Source: Pseudo-nitzschia pungens
Taxonomy: Eukaryota; Bacillariophyta; Bacillariophyceae; Bacillariales; Bacillariaceae
Direction of reading: 5' to 3'
Assembly: GCA_037355855.1 (NCBI GenBank)
Contig: CM074763.1
Span: forward strand, 1,550,001 to 1,614,000
Length of the DNA: 64,000 nt
Shown: positions 10,149 to 18,922 of the stretch, piece after piece
Numbering within the stretch: position 1 is the stretch's first letter
Layout of the letters: every line of letters begins with the position of its first letter
Notes under the pieces: model-generated
The model's input: only the letters and a program-made list of their open reading frames with translations
What the model was told of the DNA's origin: nothing
Database searches by the model: none
Made by a program: the position numbers and the translations under genes

Positions 10149-12062
10149 ATGACACCACCAATTTCGAATCACGAGGAACAAACCGTGTTGGTCGATCAGA
10201 GCATTTCTGTGGCCGGACGGCCCCTACCACCACCGAAAACGACCGGGAGCGAAGAAATCAATGGAAAGGACGGAAAGGACAAAACAAAATCCCAAGAGGG
10301 AGCGAGCATTGTCTTGTTCTACCAGTACAAAGAACCGGTATGGACGGAACCCGAATTCCAAAAGGCACTAAAACTCTTTCTGAGCATCGGCCGTAAGTTT
10401 TCGATGACAGGCCGTGGCCGGATCGCTCCGGAGGGGGTCAATTGCACTCTCACAGGCCCCTCCGCAGAGCAGGTACGCGGTTTCTGTCAGGCGCTTCGGG
10501 ACGAGTGGGGAGTGGTGGACGATGACAGAGACAAGAATCTTTTTCAGCAGACTGATTTCAAGATCACCGACGGATTGCCCCAGAGCCAACGATTCAAGTC
10601 GCTTAGCATTCGCAAAACGGACGAACTAGTAGCTTATGGTCTGGAGGGAGAAAAAGCCCCATCCATTGAGAAGTTTGGCGGAGAGCACCTTACGGCCGTC
10701 GACTATCACAAAGCTCTGCAGGACAAGAACACAGTTGTCATCGATGTTCGGAACGCATACGAGACCGCCATCGGGACAATTGTTCCGCCTAAAGGTGGGG
10801 CCACGCTTCTCGATCCTAAGCTGAGAAACTCTCGGGAGTGGCCTAAGTGGTTAGCCAGCGAAGAAACCCAAAAGAAACTCAACGGGAAAAAGATTTTGAC
10901 ATTCTGCACCGGAGGAATTCGGTGCGAGAGGGCGACGGCCTTGATCAACCAAATGGCCACCGTATCGAAATCAGAGCAGACAGCAACTCAGAAAGATACC
11001 TCCGCGGCATCCGATATCAAAACAGAAGCTAAGGCGAAGGATACCGACGGCACCACATTCGAGCCTAACGGTGTCTATCACATGCGGGGAGGCATCGAGC
11101 GATATCTCAAAACCTTCCCGCAAGGAGGATTTTGGTCCGGAAAAAACTACCTTTTTGACAAGCGCATGGAACAGCTTCCAGAACTCAAGGATTCTTCCCA
11201 AGTGGAACAAGAGGTGACCACCAAACTGCGTGCCAAGTGCTGTCTGTGTCGGAAGCCCTGGACTACCTATCGGGGACAACACAAATGCGGGGGTCTAGAG
11301 TGCGGGGTCCCGGTTCTGGTATGCGATGCCTGTCATATGTCCTTGACCGCTGCAGCTTCCAATAGCACCGGCAAGAAAAGCAAGAACGGAACTGCCGTTG
11401 CTTCGAGTCCGCGCCTCCGTTGCGAGTTGTGTCGGGAAGGTTATCGGGCTCCGCAGGGGAATCCCGATTTGGTGGCCATGCGAAAGCGAGCCGAAAAACT
11501 TGCCCAGAACCAGTCGACAGACACATCGGCAGCGAACGCCGATCCGGTCCCATCGGAATCGAAACCCGCGATCACCTACCCTCCGCGAAAAGTCGTCACG
11601 GATCGCCTCTTTTTGAATCGGCTACCGCGCTCCACGACCAAATCGCAAATAGAGGAATGGTTGCAGACACCCATCCGACAACTCCACTGGGTAACAGATC
11701 CCAACACCGGTGCCTACTACGGATCTTGCATCGTTCGAGTCGACGTCTTTTCCAAGGTTCTCTTGGCCATAAGAAAACAAGACAAGACGAAAGGCGACAC
11801 GCAAGAACACCTCTTGCTGTCAAAGAAAACCGACCACAACCAAGCCAATAGCGCGGTCCGGGAACTCCTGGGATGCTTCCCTGGAACATCGGCAACTGCA
11901 AAGGAAGCGCCGGATAAATTCCGACAGAGTCGCAAACGAAAAAGACCCAAACAATTGCAACAACCCAAAATCTTTCGAGTGTTGGCCAAACCAGACGAAG
12001 TGTGGCCACCATCCAATCATTGCGATTCGGAGTATCCGCCGCTTGGCAATTACTTGCAGTAG
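10149..12062 (+). CDS. TrhO/TSTD2-type rhodanese, probable tRNA uridine hydroxylase, with C-terminal RRM-like segment
   Basis: A single exon of 637 residues. About residues 54-150 match the N-terminal domain of the YceA/TrhO family (GRIAPEGVNCTLTG). A rhodanese domain follows with DVRNAYE near residue 198 and the active-site loop FCTGGIRCERA near 252, the family signature with catalytic Cys. A Cys-rich zinc-type segment lies at about 364-430 (CCLCRKPW, CGGLECGVPVLVCDAC, CELCREGY), as in eukaryotic TSTD2. Bacterial TrhO makes 5-hydroxyuridine at the tRNA wobble position. Unusually, about residues 484-545 look like an RNA recognition motif (RNP2-like LFLNRLP, RNP1-like YYGSCIVRV), followed by a basic tail. 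The RRM is inference from pattern; the rhodanese family call is firm, the exact reaction less so. Bacterial members are about 350 residues, so both ends are extended. Confidence 0.85.
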   Translation: MTPPISNHEEQTVLVDQSISVAGRPLPPPKTTGSEEINGKDGKDKTKSQEGASIVLFYQYKEPVWTEPEFQKALKLFLSIGRKFSMTGRGRIAPEGVNCTLTGPSAEQVRGFCQALRDEWGVVDDDRDKNLFQQTDFKITDGLPQSQRFKSLSIRKTDELVAYGLEGEKAPSIEKFGGEHLTAVDYHKALQDKNTVVIDVRNAYETAIGTIVPPKGGATLLDPKLRNSREWPKWLASEETQKKLNGKKILTFCTGGIRCERATALINQMATVSKSEQTATQKDTSAASDIKTEAKAKDTDGTTFEPNGVYHMRGGIERYLKTFPQGGFWSGKNYLFDKRMEQLPELKDSSQVEQEVTTKLRAKCCLCRKPWTTYRGQHKCGGLECGVPVLVCDACHMSLTAAASNSTGKKSKNGTAVASSPRLRCELCREGYRAPQGNPDLVAMRKRAEKLAQNQSTDTSAANADPVPSESKPAITYPPRKVVTDRLFLNRLPRSTTKSQIEEWLQTPIRQLHWVTDPNTGAYYGSCIVRVDVFSKVLLAIRKQDKTKGDTQEHLLLSKKTDHNQANSAVRELLGCFPGTSATAKEAPDKFRQSRKRKRPKQLQQPKIFRVLAKPDEVWPPSNHCDSEYPPLGNYLQ

Positions 12063-12343
12063 CAACAAGTAAACGACCAGGAGAAACTGACTTTTAAGGG
12101 GCCAACGAAATAGTGACGCACAGCACAGCGTGTTAGAACCGCTACCATCAGTTCTACATGCACCACGCACAGAATTTTATTTAGAAAGAAAATTTATCTT
12201 TAAATTGTCGCATACTCTCTTCGAAACACATGTTGTCTAAAAACGAATTCATGAATGAACACTGGAATAGGTGTTGATCCGATGGGATGGGGGAAATGAA
12301 ATTGGTGACTTGTTGAGATAATCCGAATTCGACTCCTTCCTTT
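12063..12343. other. Short spacer between convergent genes
   Basis: This is the 3' flank of the rhodanese gene (+) and of the repeat protein gene (-). It is AT-rich around 12175-12205. No gene is seen. Confidence 0.6.
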
Positions 12344-14230
12344 CTACTTGTTAGAGTTCCCCTCGCCTTTGCCTCCTTTTGACGACCCGCCCTTGCTCCC
12401 ATTTTTGCTATCTTTGCCTTCTGCTCCTTCAGACGATTCGCCCTTGCCACTTGAACCTTTCGAGGATCCACCATTGGTGCTTGTCTCGCTATCCTTGTCA
12501 CTATAACCTTTCGAAGATCCTCCCTTGCTACCGCTCTTGCTATCTTTGCCGTTTGAGCCTTTCGAGGATCCATCCTTGCTACCACTTTTGAGACCCTTTC
12601 CGTCTGATGGTTCGGAACTATAACGCGACGGAGATGGGGATCTAGTAGAAAACCTTGTAGGGAAGTTACTAGTATAAGTTGGTTCTGACAATGGAGTGTC
12701 TGGCAAGGCAAGAGATGGTGCGGAACTTGGAACTTTGGTTGGATCAACGAATGAAGTAGATGTTGGAGTGGATATTTTTGCACGGCTTGGTGCTATGGTT
12801 TGGTTTGTAGGTGGAGTACTTGGTATTGATTTGAGAACTATAGTTGGTTCTGTGGATGGAGTGGACGTTGAAGAAGATTGCCTTTTTTTGTTATCTGATT
12901 TGTTGTCTTTGCCGCTCATTTCTTTTGACGACTCGCTCTTGCTACCTGACTTGTTATCTTCGGCGCTCGCTCCCTTCGATGATCCGCTCTTGCTACCCGA
13001 CTTGCTGTCCTTGCCACTTGCTCCTTTTGTTGACTCGCCCTTGCTACCGGACTTGCCGTCTTTGCTATTCGATCCTTTTGACGACCCTTCCTTTCCGTCT
13101 TTATCGGACTTGCTATCTTTGCCATTTACTCCTTTTGTTGACTCGCCCTTGCTACCGGACTTGCCGTCTTTACTGTTCGATCCTTTTGATGACCCGCCCT
13201 TGCTACCGGACTTGCCGTCTTTGCTATTTGATCCTTTTGATGACCCGCCCTTGCCGTCTTTGCCACTCGCTCCATCCTTGCCGCCTGATTTGGAAACCTT
13301 TTCACTCGAAGGCTTGGAACTAAATTGTGACGGCGATGGAGAAGTGGTAGAAGGTTTTAGGGATGTTGACCGGACTTCGTCGATGGTTGGTGATGCGGAT
13401 ACAGTAAGCAACGGAGTAGCTGATGGTTTGAAGCTAAGAGTCGAGGTCGGTTTTGCGGATGGATAATCGGTTAGAACGGGCGCTAGTGTGGGAGTAGGAA
13501 TTGTCATTGGCTTTGTGGATGGAATATCGGACGGAGAAAGCTTGTGTGTGAGGGTCGGGATGGCAGTCGGTTTTGTGGATGGATTATCGGACAGAGCAGA
13601 CGTTGGTGGAGGGTTAACGATCTCGGTTGGTTCCGTCGATGGCTCGTTCGACAAAGCAGGCGTTGGTGCGAGACTGAGATTCACGGTCACTTCTGACGAT
13701 GGAGTTTCTGAAAGTGTGAGGCTTGGATCCGCTGAGGGTCTCACAGATGGAGCATCTGATGGTCCGCGGCCTGGGACTATTGTTTGACCTGAAGACGGCG
13801 TAGACGTTGGTGTAGGACTGTTCTTTGCTTCACTCTCATCGTCCAGCAACCACGTTGGTGCGTATGTTGGCTGCTTTGTCTTATACGAAAATTTATTATA
13901 GCTATTGGGATAGCAGATGCTCGCTAGTGTTTGTTCGTTTGTTCATTGGAAAGCACGAAAGAAAAAGAATGGAAATCGGTCGACGAATGAGGATGAGATG
14001 CGCCATGGGTGACCACCGGGCGATTGCAACAAAGAGATGCGAGACGTACCACAATCTCCCGTGAGCCGTCGAGAGTTGAACACAACGAACCTGCGTTCGT
14101 CGAGAATTCGCTCGTGAACAGTCGCGGTGGCGGAGGCGGCCCGGGCTCCAACCAGCGAGTCCGAGCCGCCGTTGAAGATGAGGAAAGCTACCGCAGTCGA
14201 GCAAGGAAAAAAAGGGATTGACACTTTCAT
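12344..14230 (-). CDS. Secreted Ser/Lys/Gly and Pro/Ser/Thr repeat protein (candidate cell-wall or extracellular protein)
   Basis: Two exons, 14230-14050 and 13923-12344 (minus strand), join across a 126-bp intron (GTACGT...CACTAG) with matching phase to give 586 residues. Exon 1 starts MKVSIPFF and encodes a hydrophobic signal peptide ending near VGARA. The junction yields a short Cys-containing segment (GDCASICYPN). Residues of about 80-275 are P/S/T-rich with PT, PS and KPT repeats (PTYAPTW, STEPT, PSTKPTAIPT). A long array of degenerate units of the form SKDGKSGSKGGSSKG follows, then a second PST stretch and a second KSG array to the C-terminus. Signal peptide plus Lys/Ser/Gly repeats recalls diatom silica-associated and mucilage proteins, but no named family is claimed. 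Without exon 1 the frame would appear to start at a TTG and the secretion signal would be missed. Confidence 0.8.
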
Positions 14231-15678
14231 TGCAAAGAAAGAAGAAAAGAACAATTCTACCGGTATGATATTGTAAGGTTACTCGATTGGTTCAAATGCT
14301 GTTTTTGCTATCAATGGGATTATGCGAGACGCGAAATTTATGGCCAACGGAGGTTTCTGTCAAAAAAAATCTTCGTTGCTTGGGAACGTTTGCGTTTATC
14401 GAGTCCTTTCGAAAGCTCGGCGCCAGAGGGCGATCCGTTCGCTCAACAACGATCGGATTGGCATCAAAGACGAGATCCGTTCAAGTGACAAGAGGCATCA
14501 TTTCCGAACAGTCATAGTTCCAAGCGAATGTTCAATGTCTGCTTCGTAAAAATGCCGCATGCTTATCTGGCTGGCATATCGGGTAAGTTACCGTCAACTG
14601 GTATAATGGTGTATGTACCGGTATGTATGAATCAATGAATGAATCGTGGTTCGTTCGATTGCTTCCAACGACACCTTCCCGAACAAAATCTGAGTGGATC
14701 CAACTACACGTACACGTACCGTTTCATTGACCGTGACTTGAACTCTGAACAAAGACACCCAACGAGAATGCGCAGCCGCCCGGCGCTTGTTGTGATCCCG
14801 AAACCGGGATTGCGGCCATTTTGTTCTGGGAACCTAAAAATAAATGAATTCAGAACCAATAACTGCTAACGCCAAGCCGTCTTAGATCTCAATGTGCGGT
14901 ACCGTAGTCATTGTGTTCCGCTCGGGTTCCAAGATCGCAATCGGAATTATCTACTAGACGGTCGCGGTGCCATTCATAACTGCATCGCATTCGCGGCTGA
15001 TTTTTTTTTCCAATTCGGCACTTTGTGGAATGTACCGTACGTACCGTGCGTGCACGACGATTTAGCGGTTTTGCCCAGTACCCCCATGTTTCGGTGTTTC
15101 CCACGACCAACCGCGAGGTATTGTTTGAGCCCTTCGTGCCTCGTTCGAGACGAGACATCGCCCGCAGGTCCCGTCACGAGTGCAATTTCGGGCCCAAGGG
15201 TCGCCCGCACCCCGATCCGCTCGCGAGCGATTGGAGGCACAAGACCGTGGAGCCAAAGGTCCGTATCCAAGTTACTCTGCGCACTCCCTCATCGGACCTA
15301 CTCCGTCCCCGATCGACTTTCATCGCCTTTTGCTGCTCGGTGCTTGGAATGTTTTTTCGACGCCGCTCGGGGTTCAAAAGCGACACGATCCGAAAACACC
15401 AAACACAAGATCGAAGGATCAAGCGCTCCCTAGTATGATTGCATGATTATAGTATTTTGTGGCACGTCCAATCCAAGCGCTGGGTGGGGTCGGCACAGCC
15501 CTGTTGTTGCAGCAATGTTTTCTCTCGCATTGTTGGTTTTCTATCCATGCCCGAAGTTACTGTAGTCAAAGTTTTGTTCCCAATGGACTTGGTTTCTCCC
15601 CCTTTTGAATTCCTCGCTTCCGGTTTCGTTTCATCGCTTCGCTGCCGGACATCCCGTGGCTCCCCCTAGCGGTTTTGG
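14231..15678. other. Spacer upstream of the repeat-protein gene and downstream of the MBD-like gene
   Basis: The left part contains intergenic words (GTAAGGTTAC at 14274). The part from about 14900 to 15450 is GC-richer and open in several frames on both strands. The translations are Arg/Pro/Ser-rich and carry no recognisable domain, so no gene is called. Confidence 0.4.
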
Positions 15679-17294
15679 CTACAGAACGATAATGTCCTCG
15701 TGGAAATAGTACTCTTCCTCCTCCCGGGAGTCCCTTTCGGTTTCGGGTTCCTGAGAGGTGGGAGGGGTGATGCTTCGCGTGACAGTCGTGCCGGAGGCGG
15801 TCGTGGTTCCATCTCGATAGAAATTGCCATTGGCATTGCCATTGGCATTGCCGTGGAACGGATTCTTCTGCGGGCCGCCCGCCAACGGCTGGGTTCGCGT
15901 CCAAAATCGAGAGGGCAATCGTCGCACCGCTCGGTTCGCCACGGGAGCGGAGCCGGGATTCGCAACGACGGGTTCCGCTTTCGGTTTCGCCGGAAGGGAG
16001 TCGGGAATTGCGCTCTTGCCGACATTCGCAGTTCCCACCGGACGGACGGGCTCTCGGATCGGGTGCGATCGGGGGGCAACAGCAGCGGCAGCGGCAGCAG
16101 CCTTGGCCTCGGCGGCAGAAACTCGCGGCGGAGCTCTCGGTGTTTCCGCGTTCGGCGCCGCGATCCCCTGTGTCGATCGTTTCGCAACGGCCGCTCCCGG
16201 AGCGTTGCCCGGCGAATCGGGTTTTGCCGGGGTTCCGAGCAGCACCGAGGCGATCGACTCGCCCCGCTGCCTGGCCTCTTTCAGAATCATCTTTGCCTCC
16301 CTCATGTGCTGCTTCTGCTTGGCCATGTGCACGTCCCCGTGGAACAAGCGCATGCCGAGCAAGAATTGCTGGACCTCGGGAATGGATCGAAACCTGCAGC
16401 TCTGCCTCCCGTTGTCGTAGTGGTAGTGCCAATAGGAATCGTAGCTTCCCGCCGTTTTACCGCCCAGGCGCTTGCGGGTCGTCTTGGTCCATCCCCCGGG
16501 CCATTCCACGCCTTCTCCCAGGGACTCGGTGACCCTTCCGGCCTTGACCAGCGCGCTGCCGGAAGGGGGAGGAACGGCGGGAGCAGCGGATTCGGAAGGT
16601 CTCTCTGCCGTTTGGTTCTTGGTTGCTGGTCCCGCCGATGCTACCGCGATTGGCTCGGATCTCCCGGTCGAAGATGTTCGAGGCTTTGGAATGATGATCG
16701 TCGCCTTCGCGGTTTCGTCGTGGGTTCGCAACTCGGAACCCATCTCCTTATTGGACGAAGACGAGGAAGAAGGAGGCACGGGACCGGGACCACTGGCAGG
16801 AGTTGTCTCGTTCGGTTTCGCACTCGCAATCGAGGGAAGGATCCTCGCGTTTGTTTGGACCGGAGGGGCTGCAACGGCTGTGGCTGCTTTTACTCGCGCC
16901 GTAGGAATGGGGACGAATGGATTTTGCGGATGGATCTGTGAAGGGATTTGGGAATTATGTCGGAATTGTTGCTGCTGCTGCTGTTGCTGTTGTAATCGTT
17001 GTTGTTGTTGTAATCGTTGTTGTTGTAATAGTTGTTGTTGTTGTAATAGTTGTTGTTGATATTTCTGCTGCTGCTGCTGCTGCTGCTGCTGCGACTGATG
17101 ATGATGATGATACTGATGCTGATGCATTTGATGATACGTCCAATCCAACTGAAACCTAGGGTCCACGTGAAGAGGATAATTCCGAATCCCGTTGCCGAGG
17201 GGCTGGGTGCGGCTGGCTCGAAGTTGTTGTAGTTGTAGTTGTAGTTGTAGTTGCTGCAGCTGCTGCCGCTGTTGCTGCTCGAGGTAGTAACGGC

Positions 17295-17325
<31 letters not shown>

Positions 17326-17355
17326 AATTTGCTGTTGCTGTTGCGAAGGGTGCAT
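15679..17355 (-). CDS. Poly-Q nuclear-type protein with an MBD/TAM-like module
   Basis: The frame gives 558 residues from the first ATG (17355). It stays open 93 bases further upstream without an ATG, so a 5' exon is possible. The N-terminal third is dominated by Q tracts (encoded by the CAG/CAA-type runs at 17222-17345 and 16966-17095) with H-rich patches. About residues 284-345 contain WPGGWTKTTRKR, GSYDSYWHYHY, RFRSIPEVQQFL. The order GW, basic cluster, Tyr/Trp beta strand, F/R-S, then a helix ending in FL is the pattern of the methyl-CpG-binding (MBD/TAM) fold. A Lys/Glu helix follows (AKQKQHMREAKMILKEARQR), then Ala/Pro-rich disorder and an acidic end (EEEEYYFHEDIIVL). A role in DNA or chromatin binding is inferred. 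Binding to methylated DNA cannot be judged from sequence. Confidence 0.75.
16966..17345 (-). repeat. Coding CAG/CAA-type repeat tracts (poly-Q)
   Basis: Two dense imperfect trinucleotide runs, 16966-17095 and 17222-17345 (read as CTG/TTG on the plus strand), encode the poly-Q stretches of the MBD-like protein. Translated in other frames the same runs give poly-L, poly-A or poly-C shadows that should be ignored. Confidence 0.9.
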
Positions 17356-17876
17356 AATCGAACCGCAACGGGGGTGGATTGTTTCTGGTCCCTCTTCCAG
17401 CTTCCGAACGGCTTGCAATTGCAGCCGTGTGTTATTTTCTCTTGGGCGCTACTCTGGAGAAGCTGTGGGTCGATGCGAGGACGTTGTGTTGATTGAGTGT
17501 GTACACTATTAAAATTAGTAAGGTTATTGTTTTCTTGGCGAGTTCACGAATGCTTCGTCGATTGGTTGTTGCTCCTTCGTGTCGTGGTTCGGATTTCGAA
17601 CCGGGTTTTCTGGTGGAGGGGAAAACTAATACAACTAGTAATGACAATACAGGTAAGTTAATCTTTTAATAATGAGAGACCGAACTCGTCCAACGTTCGA
17701 ATGTGTTTTAAAACGTACCGTGACGTCGAGTCTTGAGATTTCTTTTGTGAGTGAAACACGGTATGTGAATGGAAACAGGTGAGGTTTGTTACTCCTGCAG
17801 CGTCAACCGAGCTAAGTTTACCATCCTGCGGTAAAAGGAAAGGCTTACATGTACCTGTACAGCATTAGTGCTACGG

Positions 17877-17959
17877 AATTCCTATCAGCTGTCCCCCGGC
17901 TTCCGTAGAAATGAGTACTTAGTTGTTGATGTAGAACCGGGGGACAGCTGATAGGAATT
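17877..17959. repeat. Perfect 23-nt inverted repeat (hairpin)
   Basis: The arms at 17877-17899 and 17937-17959 are exact reverse complements, containing CTATCAGCTGTCCCCCGG and its complement, and are separated by 37 bases. Weaker complementarity extends outward (TACATGTACCTGTAC near 17846 against GTACATGGTACAGGTA near 17965), so the whole fold-back spans about 17843-17984. It could be a small fold-back transposon relic or a hairpin RNA. Confidence 0.85.
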
Positions 17960-18202
17960 TTGTAGTACATGGTACAGGTAAACCTTACTGATAGAGAGTA
18001 ATTAGCAGAAATTTCTGCAACAATATTATTCATGAAAATATGGCGCGAACGTCCGATGCTCAATGCATTGGGAACGTGGACGGCATAACCTTAACCTTAC
18101 CTTACCATAAGATTAGTCGTGGCATGTACTAGATCATGACTCGTACGATACGAGTAGAAAAAAATATTTACTGCATACCGTACCGTAATACAGTAACCTT
18201 AG

Positions 18203-18260
18203 TACCTGTATTACTTTTAAAATAATATTACTTCTAATATTATTAGAAGTAATACAGGTA
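18203..18260. repeat. AT-rich inverted repeat
   Basis: TACCTGTATTACTT (18203-18216) is repeated as its reverse complement at 18247-18260, with a second near-palindrome of ACTTCTAAT type nested between the arms. This is a second fold-back about 250 bases from the 23-nt hairpin. Confidence 0.8.
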
Positions 18261-18592
18261 CCGTACTACGAGTAGCAGACCTCCTTTTGACCTCTAGGCA
18301 TTCTCGATAGGAATGATAGTAATTCCAACGCAGTCAGTTTCCTGAACGGAACGGAACGGCTCGGATGCTCTGTTGTAATCCTGCTAGACGGTAGCCGAAG
18401 CTGCACAGCGCAACGGACCGTCCGCGAACCCTCCAACCGAGACAAAGAGGACTGAAAGGGAGACGGGCTCGGGTTGTCTTTGTTTTGATGAGAGAGATAA
18501 CTTACTGGTAGTTGGAAAGTTACAGTACTAAGTAGATAATCTAGATAAGATTACTACTAGGAAGCAGGTGAAGATGCTCGCGAGAACACGGA

Positions 18593-18615
18593 TCACACAC
18601 ACACGCGCGCACGCA
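18593..18615. repeat. Alternating (CA)n(CG)n tract
   Basis: A purine-pyrimidine alternating run of CA followed by CG dinucleotides, a sequence type able to adopt the Z form. A similar tract lies at 49596-49622. Confidence 0.8.
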
Positions 18616-18922
18616 AAAACACAAATTTTGTGTTCGCTCGATTTCGCATTCGAGTAACAAGTTACTACGTGTACCTCTGATTTTGGTGAGAGAATGCAAA
18701 GACTCATTGACGTTCCAGCCGAAAGTTCCAGAGCAGTACGGTAGTATCGTATCATACGACAGAGTGTTGCAGTAATGCGAGACTAAGTAGCTAGTAGATT
18801 TTGTTTTGTCGTTCCACACTCCTTCTCCATCAGATCCGTAGAAAACAACAGCATGCTTGCGGGAGGCTGGCTTGCGGTTGCGATCGATTCGATTCGATTC
18901 ACTCACTCACTCGCTCGCTCAC

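Larger units (their letters stand above)
17356..18922. other. Spacer with fold-back sequences
   Basis: AT-rich DNA without a supported gene. It carries two inverted repeats described separately, many GTAAGGTTA/ACCGTA words (17517, 18080-18110, 18175-18210) and a CA/CG alternating tract at 18593-18615. Confidence 0.5.

Noticed and set aside
12696..13466. 256-codon plus-strand Asp/Leu-rich frame
   Set aside because: Mirror of the KSG/PST repeats of the minus-strand gene, which has a signal-peptide exon and a correct splice phase.
15700..16941. 413-codon plus-strand frame
   Set aside because: Antisense shadow of the MBD-like gene; the translation is Arg/Ser/Gly-rich without recognisable structure.
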